The notes under the pieces were generated by a model. That model did not search any database. It was not told where the DNA came from and saw only the letters and a program-made list of their open reading frames with translations. Made by a program: the position numbers and the translations under genes. Below, piece after piece: positions 6,418 through 13,645 of a stretch of DNA of 28,280 bases (position 1 is the stretch's first letter; each line of letters starts with the position of its first letter). Where the stretch lies: positions 1 through 28,280 of the forward strand of contig JBLNBU010000067.1 in assembly GCA_050260215.1 (NCBI GenBank). Direction: 5' to 3'. The stretch is from JBLNBU01 sp050260215. GTDB lineage: Bacteria > Pseudomonadota > Alphaproteobacteria > Rhodospirillales > Magnetospirillaceae.

Positions 6418-7574
6418 GCGAACCCAAGCGCCGTCGCCGTGCCGCCCGCCCGTCGCCCTTCGTGCTGGCCCATGCCGGGGCCGACCACTGGGGCCGCGCC
6501 GCCAAGGCCTGCCTGGAAGGGGTGGCCGAGGCCGCCGGCGGCAGCAACATCGGCTTCCTCTACGCCACCGAGGAATTCGCCACCGACCTGTCGAGCATCC
6601 TGACCTTCCTGCGCGAGACCACCCACATCGAGCATTGGGTGGGCGGCGTCGCCCCGGGGGTGTGCGCCGGCCGCGACGAATACCGCGACGAAGGGGCGCT
6701 GGCGGTCATGGTCGGCCACCTGCCCGAGGGGGCGTTCCGCCCGTTCTCGTGCCTGGACCCCGGCACCTTCCTGTCCCGCAACGGCGAGTGGCTGGCCCAG
6801 CAGGGCGCCGGCGCGGTGGGGCTGGTCCATGCCGACCCGCGCAACCCGGCGGCGCCCGAGATGGTGGCCGAGGTTGCCGCCGCAGTGGGCTGGCTGGCCG
6901 GCGGCTTCGTCGCCGGCAGCGGCCCGCCGGCCCAGGTGGCAGATTCGGTGACCTCGGGCGGATTGTCGGGGGTGCTGCTGGGATCGGCCATCGAGGTGAT
7001 GGCGGGCCTGACCCAGGGCTGCACCCCCATCGGCCCCAGCCACCGGGTCACCGAGGCGTGGGAGGGCGTGCTGATGGCACTGGACGGCCGCCCGGCGCTG
7101 GAAATGCTGAAGGAGGAGGCCGGCGAGCTGATCGCCCGCGACCTGCGCCGCGCCGCCGGCTACATCCATGTCGGCCTGACCGTCGAGGGTTCGGACACCA
7201 ACGACTACGTGGTGCGCAACCTGCTGGGCGTCGATCCGCGCCAGGGCTGGCTGGCCATCGGCGACCGCCTGGAGCTTGGCCAGCAGCTGATGTTCGTCCG
7301 CCGCGACGCCAACGCCGCCCAGGCCGACCTGCGCCGCATGCTGCGCAGCCTGAAGGCAAGGCTGGGCGGCCGGCGGCTCCGGGCCGGCTTCTATTTCTCG
7401 TGCGTGGCGCGCGGCTCGCACATGTTCGGCGAGGACGGCGGCGAACTGGCGCTGATCGCCGCCGAACTGGGCGACTTCCCGCTGATCGGCTGCTACGCCA
7501 ACGGCGAGATCAGCCGCGACCGCCTGTACGGCTATACCGGCGTGCTGGCCCTGATCCCGGAGCCCAAGGCATGA
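6414..7574 (+). CDS. FIST domain sensory protein (FIST_N and FIST_C)
   Basis: 386 residues. The N-terminal half (about 15-215) fits FIST_N, with segments such as AGADHWGRAAKACLEG and THIEHWVGGVAPGVCAG. The C-terminal half fits FIST_C, with GFYFSCVARGSHMFGEDGGE (about 322-341) and FPLIGCYANGEI just before the end. FIST domains are predicted to sense small ligands, possibly amino acids, and are often joined or linked to signalling modules. Here the protein stands alone, with no kinase, cyclase or methyl-accepting domain. It overlaps tesA by ATGA at 6414-6417 and has a GAAAGGACG ribosome-binding region. It also overlaps thpR by ATGA, so its output may be tied to these enzymes, but no function can be assigned. 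Confidence 0.9.
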   Translation: MSEPKRRRRAARPSPFVLAHAGADHWGRAAKACLEGVAEAAGGSNIGFLYATEEFATDLSSILTFLRETTHIEHWVGGVAPGVCAGRDEYRDEGALAVMVGHLPEGAFRPFSCLDPGTFLSRNGEWLAQQGAGAVGLVHADPRNPAAPEMVAEVAAAVGWLAGGFVAGSGPPAQVADSVTSGGLSGVLLGSAIEVMAGLTQGCTPIGPSHRVTEAWEGVLMALDGRPALEMLKEEAGELIARDLRRAAGYIHVGLTVEGSDTNDYVVRNLLGVDPRQGWLAIGDRLELGQQLMFVRRDANAAQADLRRMLRSLKARLGGRRLRAGFYFSCVARGSHMFGEDGGELALIAAELGDFPLIGCYANGEISRDRLYGYTGVLALIPEPKA

Positions 7575-8104
7575 TCCGCCTGTTCGTCGGCCTGGCCCTT
7601 CCCGCCGAGCTTGCCGGCCGGCTCGAGACCATGGAGGCGGGCATCCCCGGTGCCCGCTGGGTCGAGGCCCGCAACCTGCACATCACGCTCCGCTTCATCG
7701 GCGAGGTCGAGGAAGGCGTCGCCCACGACATCCACGACGCCCTGGCCGAACTGGTCGCACCGGCCTTCGACGTGGAGATCCGCGGGGTCGGCCTGTTCGG
7801 CGGGCGCGCCCCGCACGCGCTTTATGCCGGGGTCGAGCGCTCCGATGCCCTGGTCCGGCTGCGCGACAAGGTGGAATCGGCGGTGGTGCGCACCGGCCAG
7901 CCGCCTGAGCCGCGCAAGTTCACCCCCCACGTCACCCTGGCCCGGCTGAAGAATGCCCCCGCCCCGCGCCTGCAGGCATTCTTGAGCGCCCACGGCCTGC
8001 TGCACGCCGCCCCGTGGCGGGCCGACGACTTCACCCTGTTCCGCAGCCATCTCGGCCGCACGGGTGCCGAATACGAGGCGGTGGCCCGCTATCCGCTGGC
8101 GTAG
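7571..8104 (+). CDS. thpR: RNA 2',3'-cyclic phosphodiesterase (ThpR / LigT, 2H family)
   Basis: 177 residues, the normal size. The two catalytic HxT motifs of the 2H phosphoesterase superfamily are present: HIT at 37-39 (NLHITLRFIGEV) and HVT at 120-122 (FTPHVTLARLK). The enzyme opens 2',3'-cyclic phosphate RNA ends to 2'-phosphates and was first found as a 2'-5' RNA ligase; its physiological RNA target is unclear. The start overlaps the FIST stop by ATGA (7571-7574). It is the last gene of the tesA-FIST-thpR run. Confidence 0.94.
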   Translation: MIRLFVGLALPAELAGRLETMEAGIPGARWVEARNLHITLRFIGEVEEGVAHDIHDALAELVAPAFDVEIRGVGLFGGRAPHALYAGVERSDALVRLRDKVESAVVRTGQPPEPRKFTPHVTLARLKNAPAPRLQAFLSAHGLLHAAPWRADDFTLFRSHLGRTGAEYEAVARYPLA

Positions 8105-8113
8105 CGCAATCCC

Positions 8114-8142
8114 TTGTGCGCGATTCGGCTTCCCGCTACTTT
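8114..8142 (+). promoter_or_regulatory. Candidate promoter giving a leaderless lipoprotein mRNA
   Basis: TTGTGC (8114-8119) and TACTTT (8137-8142) are separated by 17 nt. The -10 ends 6 nt before the ATG at 8149, and there is no Shine-Dalgarno between them. Confidence 0.35.
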
Positions 8143-8148
8143 ATCTGC

Positions 8149-8679
8149 ATGAATCCGCTCGTTCGTGGCGTCGTCCTGTCCGTGGTTCTCGCGCTGCCGT
8201 TGATCGGCTGCTCGCGCGGGACCAACGTGCCGTCCACCTCCGCCGCCGGCGAGGCGCTGCCCAACCTGCAGCTGGTCACCGACATCCCCATTCCGCCCAA
8301 CTCGACCATGGACAACGACCGTTCGCTGATCCTGTCGGACCGCGACCGCTGGACCGGCCGGGTGGTGCTGAAGCAGTCGCAGTCGCCGTCCGAGATCACC
8401 GCCTTCTACCAGCAGCAGATGCCCAATTTCGGCTGGCAGGCGGTGATGAGCGTGGCGTCCGAGATTAGCGTGATGACCTATACCCGCGGCGACCGCGCCG
8501 CCACCGTCCAGGTCGAGCGCGGCACCGTGTACGGCTCGACCGTGCTGGTCACGGTGGCCCCGCGCCAAAGCGACAGTGGCGCCGGCGCCACCTCGGTGGG
8601 CTACGAGCCCCCCTCGCCGCGCTCGGCCCAGCCCGAGCGCATCCGTTCGGAACCCCTGTCCTCACCCTCGCGGCGGTAG
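8149..8679 (+). CDS. Small putative lipoprotein of unknown function
   Basis: 176 residues. The N-terminus is a lipoprotein signal: a short charged start, a hydrophobic stretch and a LIGC lipobox with Cys21. The mature part has one compact region (about 38-145). It begins with DIPIPPNS, includes SPSEITAFYQQQMPNFGWQAV, and ends in a beta-rich segment with VLVTVAP. The tail is rich in Ser, Pro and Arg and probably disordered. I do not recognise the family. The start at 8149 begins the signal peptide; the frame is open further upstream but overlaps thpR. No ribosome-binding site is visible. Confidence 0.78.
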   Translation: MNPLVRGVVLSVVLALPLIGCSRGTNVPSTSAAGEALPNLQLVTDIPIPPNSTMDNDRSLILSDRDRWTGRVVLKQSQSPSEITAFYQQQMPNFGWQAVMSVASEISVMTYTRGDRAATVQVERGTVYGSTVLVTVAPRQSDSGAGATSVGYEPPSPRSAQPERIRSEPLSSPSRR

Positions 8680-8706
8680 CCGCATGCCGGAAATGCCCGT
8701 GGCCGA

Positions 8707-8736
8707 CTTGACGGAACGGGCGCGCCGGCCAAAATA
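8707..8736 (+). promoter_or_regulatory. Candidate heat-shock (RpoH-type) promoter of hsp20
   Basis: CTTGAC (8707-8712) is followed after 16 nt by CCAAAATA (8729-8736), resembling the CTTGAA / CCCCATNT pattern of sigma-32-type promoters. It lies in the only A-rich patch of the 171-nt gap and would give a leader of about 110 nt before the hsp20 ATG. Confidence 0.5.
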
Positions 8737-8768
8737 GGAGAAACAGGCAGCCGCAGGATCAGAGGATC

Positions 8769-8850
8769 GCGGCCGCCCCTTGGCAAGGAGGCGCCGCAGG
8801 AGCGGGCCTCCGGCAACCGTACTCGCTCTTGCAAGAGGAGGACGAGGTCC
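8769..8850 (+). promoter_or_regulatory. ROSE-like RNA thermometer in the hsp20 leader (candidate)
   Basis: Three hairpins can be drawn in a row. The first (8769-8797) has GCGG and CGCC paired with GGCG and CCGC, then CCTT with AAGG around a GGC loop, with single-base bulges. The second (8799-8811) pairs GGAG with CTCC. The third (8822-8840) pairs CTC-G-CTCT with AGAGGAG around a TGCA loop, leaving G8825 bulged. The ribosome-binding site AGGAGG (8836-8841) sits 9 nt before the ATG and is mostly buried in the third stem. The anti-Shine-Dalgarno strand contains UCGCU (8823-8827) opposite AGGA. This matches the U(U/C)GCU rule of ROSE thermometers, which repress small heat-shock genes in rhizobia and enterobacteria until temperature rises. 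Confidence 0.6.
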
Positions 8851-9363
8851 ATGACCCGCCTGTCCGTGTTCAACAGCCCGCTGCTGCTCGGCTTCGACCA
8901 TTTCGAGCGCGTGCTCGACCGCATCTCCAAGACCTCGGCCGAGGGCTATCCGCCCTACAACATCGAACAGATCGGCGAAGACGGCCTGCGCATCACGCTG
9001 GCGGTGGCCGGGTTCTCCATGGACGACCTGACGGTGTCGCTCGAAGACAACCAGCTGATCATCCGCGGGCGCCAGGGCGAGGACGACGGCGGCCGCATCT
9101 TCCTGCACCGGGGCATCGCCGCCCGCCAGTTCCAGCGCAGCTTCGTCCTGGCCGAGGGCATCGAGGTCAAGGGCGCCAGCCTGGACAACGGCCTGCTGCA
9201 CGTCGACCTGGCAAGGCCCGTCCCCGAACCCAGGGTGCGCAGCATCCCGATCAACGGCACCGCCCCCAGGGCCGAGGGCCCGCGCACCATCGACGTGGGG
9301 GGCGAAGACGCCCACACCAAGGGCAAGGGCCGTCTCGGCCGGGCCCAAGGAGAGCTGACATGA
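8851..9363 (+). CDS. Small heat-shock protein, Hsp20 / IbpA family
   Basis: 170 residues. The alpha-crystallin domain spans about residues 35-132, with ITLAVAGFSMDDLTVSLEDNQLIIRGRQ, FLHRGIAARQFQRSFVLAEGIEVKGASLDNGLLHVDL, and a C-terminal SIPIN segment resembling the IXI/V anchoring motif. It is an ATP-independent holdase that binds unfolding proteins in the cytoplasm. The C-terminal tail is longer than usual and rich in Gly and Lys. The ATG at 8851 follows a strong AGGAGG. A heat-shock-type promoter and a ROSE-like leader lie upstream. Its stop overlaps the start of the DUF1150 gene. Confidence 0.95.
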   Translation: MTRLSVFNSPLLLGFDHFERVLDRISKTSAEGYPPYNIEQIGEDGLRITLAVAGFSMDDLTVSLEDNQLIIRGRQGEDDGGRIFLHRGIAARQFQRSFVLAEGIEVKGASLDNGLLHVDLARPVPEPRVRSIPINGTAPRAEGPRTIDVGGEDAHTKGKGRLGRAQGELT

Positions 9364-9587
9364 AGAATGAATTCCAGACGACGACCAGCCTGCGGCACCT
9401 GTCGGTGGGCGACCTAGCCGGCCTTGGCATGCACGACTTCGCCTATGTGCGCCGCGTCGTGGTCAACGACGAGGTCGGCTGGTCCATCCACGCCGCCGAC
9501 GGCACCCAGATGGGCCTGGCCCCCAGCCGCGACTTGGCCTTTGCCGCCATCAAGCAGCACGAACTGGAACCGATGAGCGTGCATTGA
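9360..9587 (+). CDS. DUF1150 family protein
   Basis: 75 residues. The sequence (LSVGDLAGLGMHDFAYVRRVVVN, then WSIHAADGTQMGLAPSRDLAFAAIKQHELEPMSVH) fits the DUF1150 family, small alphaproteobacterial proteins of unknown function that commonly follow an Hsp20 gene. The start overlaps the hsp20 stop by ATGA (9360-9363), with AAGGAGAG as ribosome-binding site inside the hsp20 3' end. Coupled translation suggests a role with the heat-shock protein, for example as a cofactor or adaptor; this is inference. Confidence 0.88.
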   Translation: MKNEFQTTTSLRHLSVGDLAGLGMHDFAYVRRVVVNDEVGWSIHAADGTQMGLAPSRDLAFAAIKQHELEPMSVH

Positions 9588-9598
9588 GGGGAAACGCG

Positions 9599-9625
9599 AA
9601 CGGCGGCCAAGGGGCCGCCGTTTTC
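9599..9625 (+). terminator. Intrinsic terminator of the hsp20-DUF1150 operon
   Basis: A perfect 10-bp stem AACGGCGGCC/GGCCGCCGTT (9599-9608 with 9613-9622), a 4-nt loop AAGG and a short T-rich tail TTTTC begin 11 nt after the DUF1150 stop. Confidence 0.8.
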
Positions 9626-9651
9626 CTCAGAATGCGAGGCAATCCCTCACT

Positions 9652-9703
9652 CTCTCGTCACCCTCGGGCTTGACCCGAGGGTCCAGCCCGGCAATGACGA
9701 GAG
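9652..9703. repeat. Dispersed palindromic intergenic repeat, short form
   Basis: Outer stem CTCTCGTCA/TGACGAGAG (9652-9660 with 9695-9703) encloses one hairpin CCCTCGGG/CCCGAGGG with loop CTTGA (9661-9681) and then only the right half of a second hairpin (GCCCGGCAA). It lies between the convergent DUF1150 and ptsN genes and is a shortened version of the element at 1595-1658. Confidence 0.78.
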
Positions 9704-9715
9704 GACCGCGTACGG

Positions 9716-10180
9716 TCACGCAGCCCGGCTGGCCGGGCTTTCCGTCAGCAGGGCGTAGAGGGCATCCGAATTGTCGGTGCCGCGCAGCTTCTCGCACACG
9801 CCCTTGTCGCGCAGCAGGCGCGAGACCCGCGCCAGGGCCTTCAGGTGGTCGGCGCCGGCGGATTCGGGGGCCAGCAGCAGGAAGATCAGGTCGACCGGCT
9901 GCTCGTCGATGGATTCGAAGTTGATGGGCTTTTCCAGCCGGGCGAAGACGCCGTGCAGGCGCTCGAGGGTGGGCAGCTTGCCGTGGGGAATGGCGATGCC
10001 GTTGCCGACGCCGGTGGTGCCCAAGCGCTCGCGCTCCAGCAGCACCTCGAACACGGCCCGCTCGTGCAGGCCGGTGACTTCGGCGGCGCGGCGCGCCAAA
10101 TCCTGCAGCGCCTGCTTCTTCGAAGTCGCGCGCAGGTTGGGTATGACCGCGGCGGGATTGATCAGGTCGGCGATTTCCAT
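9716..10180 (-). CDS. ptsN: Nitrogen PTS enzyme IIA (PtsN, EIIA-Ntr)
   Basis: 154 residues, a standard EIIA-Ntr. The phosphorylated histidine is His66 in GNGIAIPHGKL. PtsN accepts phosphate from NPr and acts as a regulator rather than a sugar transporter: depending on species it affects potassium uptake, nitrogen and carbon balance and (p)ppGpp metabolism. The start at 10180 is preceded by GAGAGGG. It lies downstream of rpoN on the same strand, as in most proteobacteria. A strong promoter candidate in the 231-nt rpoN-ptsN gap suggests that it can also be expressed independently. Confidence 0.96.
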   Translation of the reverse strand: MEIADLINPAAVIPNLRATSKKQALQDLARRAAEVTGLHERAVFEVLLERERLGTTGVGNGIAIPHGKLPTLERLHGVFARLEKPINFESIDEQPVDLIFLLLAPESAGADHLKALARVSRLLRDKGVCEKLRGTDNSDALYALLTESPASRAA

Positions 10181-10212
10181 GGAGCTACCCTCTCTTGCGC
10201 ACCGTTGCCCTG

Positions 10213-10229
10213 GGAAGCGTTCGGCTTCC
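10213..10229 (-). other. Hairpin in the ptsN leader
   Basis: A perfect 6-bp stem GGAAGC/GCTTCC with a 5-nt loop, ending about 33 nt before the ptsN start on the minus strand. It is not followed by T residues, so it is not a terminator; it could affect stability or translation of the ptsN leader. Confidence 0.35.
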
Positions 10230-10337
10230 GGCCGGTCCGCTGGTACGGGCGGCCATTCGGCTCACCCCGTTCGACTGCGCGTCCAAATTCACGAGCCCCG
10301 CGAACATCCCCCGGACCCGGTCCGAGGAGAGGGCCGG

Positions 10338-10366
10338 AAAATAGTTCCGCCGCCCGTTGGAGTCAA
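10338..10366 (-). promoter_or_regulatory. Strong sigma-70 promoter candidate for ptsN
   Basis: On the minus strand TTGACT (10361-10366, 5 of 6 to consensus) and TATTTT (10338-10343, 4 of 6) are separated by exactly 17 nt. This is the best promoter match I found in the window. It lies in the 231-nt rpoN-ptsN gap (10181-10411) and would give a leader of about 150 nt. Apart from this promoter and the hairpin at 10213-10229 I see nothing convincing in the gap. Confidence 0.65.
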
Positions 10367-10411
10367 GCATCCACCCGACGACACCCCGGGCCGGCGCCCC
10401 ACCTTCGCGTT

Positions 10412-11902
10412 TCACATCCCCAGCGACTTCTCGCGCCGGCGCTGAACCGACGATGGGATGTTCATGCCCTCGCGGTATTTTGCCACCGTTCGCCGGGCTA
10501 TGTCGATTCCGTCGGACTTCAGGATTTCGACGATGCGGTCGTCGGACAGCACGTCCTTGCCCTCGGCGTCGATCAGCGCCTTGATGCGGTGGCGGACCGC
10601 CTCGGCCGAGTGGGCGTCGCCGCCGTCGGCCGAACTGATCGCCTGGGTGAAGAAGTACTTCAGCTCGTAGATGCCGCGGGGCGTGGCGATGTACTTGTTC
10701 GAGGTCACCCGGCTGACCGTGCTTTCGTGCATGCCGATGACCGTGGCGATGTCGCGCAGCACCAAGGGGCGCAGGTGCTGGACGCCCAGGCGGAAGAAGG
10801 CGTCCTGCTGGCGCACGATCTCGGTGGCCACCTTGAGGATGGTGGTGGCGCGCTGGTGCAGCGACTTGACCAGCCAGTTGGCCGACTGGAAACGCTCGGC
10901 GATGTAGGTCTTGTCGTCGCGGCTCTTCGCCCCGGCGGCGACCTTGCTGTAGTAGCGGGCGTTGACCAGCACCCGGGGCAGGGTGTCGGAATTCAGCTCG
11001 ACCAGCCAGCCGCCCTCGGCCGAACGGCGCATCAGCACGTCGGGGGTGACCGGCTGGGCCACCGCATGGTCGAAGGCCAGCGCCGGCTTGGGGTCCAGCG
11101 CCTTGATCTCGGCGATCATCTCGGTCAGGTCCTCGGCGTCGACGCCGCACACCCGCATCAGCCCGGCCAGGTCGCGCCGGGCCAGCATTTCCAGGTTGTC
11201 GAGCAGCGCCTGCATGGCCGGATCCAGCCGGTTGCGCTCGGCCAGCTGCAGCCCCAGGCATTCCTTGAGCGTGCGGGCGAAGACACCGCACGGGTCGAAG
11301 CCCTGCACCCTTTTCAGCACCGCCTCGACCTTGTCGAGGGGGCAGCCCAGGCGGCCGGCCAGCTCGGCCAGGTCGCCGATGAGATAACCCGCTTCGTCGA
11401 GCATGGAGATCAGGTGCAGGCCGATCAGGCGCTCGGCCAGGTCGGGGACGTCGACGTTGAGCTGGGCGACCAGGTGGTCGCGCAGCGAAAGCGTGCCCGC
11501 CAGGGTCTGTTCCAGGTTGGCGTCGCCGTCGTCGAAATCGGCGCGCCCGCCGACTTTGCCCCACTGGGCGAAGGCCTCGCCGTCGACGCCGTCGCCGGCG
11601 CTGTCGTTGTTGAAGGTGTTGTCGTAGTCGACGTCGAGCGAATCGTCCGCCCCGCCGCCGCCCGGCAGCTCGTCCAGGATGCCCGGCTCGGGCGCGCCCA
11701 GCTCGGGCTCGGGCGTCTCGACGGGAGCGTCGGCGCGGTCGCCGTCCTCGCGCTCGAGCAGCGGGTTGCGCTCGAGCTCCTGGTCGATGAAGGCGGCCAG
11801 CTCGATGTTGGACAGCTGCAGCAGCTTGATCGCCTGCTGCAACTGCGGCGTCATCACCAGGGACTGGGTTTGGCGAAGGTCCAGACGGGGTGCGAGGGCC
11901 AT
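10412..11902 (-). CDS. rpoN: RNA polymerase sigma-54 factor (RpoN)
   Basis: 496 residues, the usual length. Region I (about 1-50) has the activator-responsive glutamine- and leucine-rich sequence LDLRQTQSLVMTPQLQQAIKLL. Region II (about 50-115) is acidic and variable. Region III follows, with the core-binding part, a helix-turn-helix segment near GMHESTVSRVTSNKYI, and the diagnostic RpoN box ARRTVAKYRE at 469-478 that reads the -24 element. RpoN directs transcription of nitrogen-assimilation, motility and other genes with bacterial enhancer-binding proteins. The start at 11902 is 20 nt after lptB, so it belongs to the LPS-export operon, a conserved arrangement. Downstream is ptsN without the usual hpf gene. 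Confidence 0.97.
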   Translation of the reverse strand: MALAPRLDLRQTQSLVMTPQLQQAIKLLQLSNIELAAFIDQELERNPLLEREDGDRADAPVETPEPELGAPEPGILDELPGGGGADDSLDVDYDNTFNNDSAGDGVDGEAFAQWGKVGGRADFDDGDANLEQTLAGTLSLRDHLVAQLNVDVPDLAERLIGLHLISMLDEAGYLIGDLAELAGRLGCPLDKVEAVLKRVQGFDPCGVFARTLKECLGLQLAERNRLDPAMQALLDNLEMLARRDLAGLMRVCGVDAEDLTEMIAEIKALDPKPALAFDHAVAQPVTPDVLMRRSAEGGWLVELNSDTLPRVLVNARYYSKVAAGAKSRDDKTYIAERFQSANWLVKSLHQRATTILKVATEIVRQQDAFFRLGVQHLRPLVLRDIATVIGMHESTVSRVTSNKYIATPRGIYELKYFFTQAISSADGGDAHSAEAVRHRIKALIDAEGKDVLSDDRIVEILKSDGIDIARRTVAKYREGMNIPSSVQRRREKSLGM

Positions 11903-11922
11903 GGCCTGTTGCCGATGATGAG

Positions 11923-12705
11923 CTAGAGGCTGAACCGTTCGCCGAGATAGACGCGCCGCACCCCTTCGTGGGCGATGATCTCCGAGGGGCGGCCCTCCAT
12001 CAGCACCTTGCCGTCATAGAGGATGTAGGCGCGATCGATGATGTCGAGGGTCTCGCGGACGTTGTGGTCGGTGATCAGCACACCGATGCCGCGGTGCTTC
12101 AGGTGCGCAACCAGGTCGCGGATGTCGGCGACGGCGATGGGGTCGATGCCGGCCAGCGGCTCGTCCAGCAAGATGAAATGCGGCCGGCAGGCCAGCGCGC
12201 GGGCGATCTCGACGCGGCGGCGTTCGCCGCCCGACAGCGCCATGGCCGGAGCCCGGCGCAGGTGGCTGATGGAGAACTCGGCCAGCAGCTCGTCCAGGCG
12301 GTGCTGGCGCGCCTGCAGATCGGGTTCGACCACTTCCAGGACCGCCATGATGTTGGCCTCGACCGACAGTCCGCGGAAGATCGACGCTTCCTGCGGCAGG
12401 TAGCCGATGCCCAGGCGGGCGCGACGGTACATGGGCAGGCTGGTGATGTCCTCGCCGTCCAGCATGATGGTGCCGACGTCGGGGTTGATCAGCCCGGTGA
12501 TGCAGTAGAAGCAGGTGGTCTTGCCGGCGCCGTTGGGCCCCAGCAGCCCCACAGCCTCGCCGCGCTGGACGGCGATGGAGACGTCCCGCAGCACCGGCCG
12601 GCGCTTGAAGTTCTTGCCGATGTTGCTGGCCGACAGCCCCTGGTTGTCGGTCACCAGCCGGGGACCGGCGGTGGCGGCGGGAGGCGTGGTCGCGGTCCCC
12701 TTCAT
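11923..12705 (-). CDS. lptB: LPS export ABC transporter ATP-binding protein LptB
   Basis: 260 residues. Motifs: Walker A GPNGAGKT at 56-63, YLPQEASIFRGLSVEANI typical of LptB (103-119), signature LSGGE at 157-161, Walker B FILLDE at 177-182 and H-loop His214. LptB powers the LptB2FG complex that pulls lipopolysaccharide out of the inner membrane toward LptC and LptA. The start at 12705 (MKGTATTPP) follows GGAGGACGT, so an upstream extension to 12765 is unlikely. The N-terminus is some 20 residues longer than in E. coli. It is 10 nt downstream of lptA. Confidence 0.96.
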   Translation of the reverse strand: MKGTATTPPAATAGPRLVTDNQGLSASNIGKNFKRRPVLRDVSIAVQRGEAVGLLGPNGAGKTTCFYCITGLINPDVGTIMLDGEDITSLPMYRRARLGIGYLPQEASIFRGLSVEANIMAVLEVVEPDLQARQHRLDELLAEFSISHLRRAPAMALSGGERRRVEIARALACRPHFILLDEPLAGIDPIAVADIRDLVAHLKHRGIGVLITDHNVRETLDIIDRAYILYDGKVLMEGRPSEIIAHEGVRRVYLGERFSL

Positions 12706-12715
12706 ACGTCCTCCG

Positions 12716-13645
12716 TCACCGCCCCGTCTGGGGCTGCGAACCGCCGTCCGGCCGGGTCGGGGCACTGCCCCGGAACACCGCGCGGCGGCTGTCCATGTCC
12801 TTTTTTTCCGGAACGAACAGGCCCTGCACCCGCTGGCCCCCGTCCCTGCCCCCCGGGGCGGTACCGAACAGCTTGCTCACGCCCGTATTGAGATCGACGT
12901 GGGCGAAGCCACCGTTCAGCTGGTTGTCTTCGCGCACGATCTTAACCGAACCCGAGACGGTGGCGATACCCGTTTCGACGTTGTAGTCCCCGCGGTCGCC
13001 GGTCACCTCTTCGGTGGCAGTGATGATCACCACGTTGCCGTAGGCGTCGGCCCGCTGCAGCTGCAGTCCGCCCCCGCCCTCGGCCTTCTTGGCGGTGCCG
13101 CCCTTGCCCGAATGGAGGGTCTTGCCCTTGGCCTCCTCGCGGTCGAGGAAATGGGCGGTCAGCACGTCGCCCTTCAGGGTCTTGTCCGCCTGGACGGCCA
13201 CCGCCTTGCCGCGCAGCACCGCCATGCGCTCGTTCTCCCAGTACTCGATGGTGTCGTTGGCGGTGTAGCTTTCGGTCGGGGTGACCAGCTTGGCCGGGCG
13301 GCCGTGCAGCACGAACACCGCCTTGTCCAGGTCGTAGATGCCCTTGTAGCCGGTGGCCGTCTCGGTGGGCGAGGCGATGGTGACGTTGCCGTCGGCATCC
13401 AGGCGCCAGATCTCGTCGCCCTTGGGGCCCTTGCGGTAATAGGCGGTCAGGGTGTCGGCGGTAACCGTCATGGTGCCGCGCACCGCCTTGGCGTTGCCGG
13501 TGGCGATCACCCGGGTGGCGTCGGACTGCCATTCGATGCCGTTGTCGGCATAGACCTGGATCTGCTGGTCGCCGCTGCGGCTCATGTCGAAGGCGGCAGC
13601 GGGCTGGGCCGCCAGCAGCAGGACGAGGGCGAGGACGCGCTTCAT
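12716..13645 (-). CDS. lptA: Lipopolysaccharide transport periplasmic protein LptA
   Basis: 309 residues, much longer than E. coli LptA (185). A signal peptide (residues 1-18, ending AAA before FDM) targets it to the periplasm. Two OstA/LptA-like beta-jellyroll stretches can be seen: one about residues 25-130 (VIATGNAKAVRGTMTVTADTLTAYY, then the YKGIYDLDKAVFVLHG strand) and one about 130-255 (VLRGKAVAVQ, then GDRGDYNVETGIATVSGSVKIV). They are separated by a low-complexity Lys/Gly linker near 185-195. LptA forms the bridge that carries LPS from LptC to LptD. The C-terminal 50 residues are rich in Gly, Arg and Pro and look disordered. Its ATG overlaps the lptC stop. Confidence 0.92.
   Translation of the reverse strand: MKRVLALVLLLAAQPAAAFDMSRSGDQQIQVYADNGIEWQSDATRVIATGNAKAVRGTMTVTADTLTAYYRKGPKGDEIWRLDADGNVTIASPTETATGYKGIYDLDKAVFVLHGRPAKLVTPTESYTANDTIEYWENERMAVLRGKAVAVQADKTLKGDVLTAHFLDREEAKGKTLHSGKGGTAKKAEGGGGLQLQRADAYGNVVIITATEEVTGDRGDYNVETGIATVSGSVKIVREDNQLNGGFAHVDLNTGVSKLFGTAPGGRDGGQRVQGLFVPEKKDMDSRRAVFRGSAPTRPDGGSQPQTGR

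Noticed and set aside
10185..10307. 40-codon minus-strand frame in the ptsN leader, ending 4 nt before the ptsN ATG
   Set aside because: It lies after the strong promoter and could be a leader peptide, but it has no ribosome-binding site at a proper distance and an arginine-rich, unremarkable sequence.
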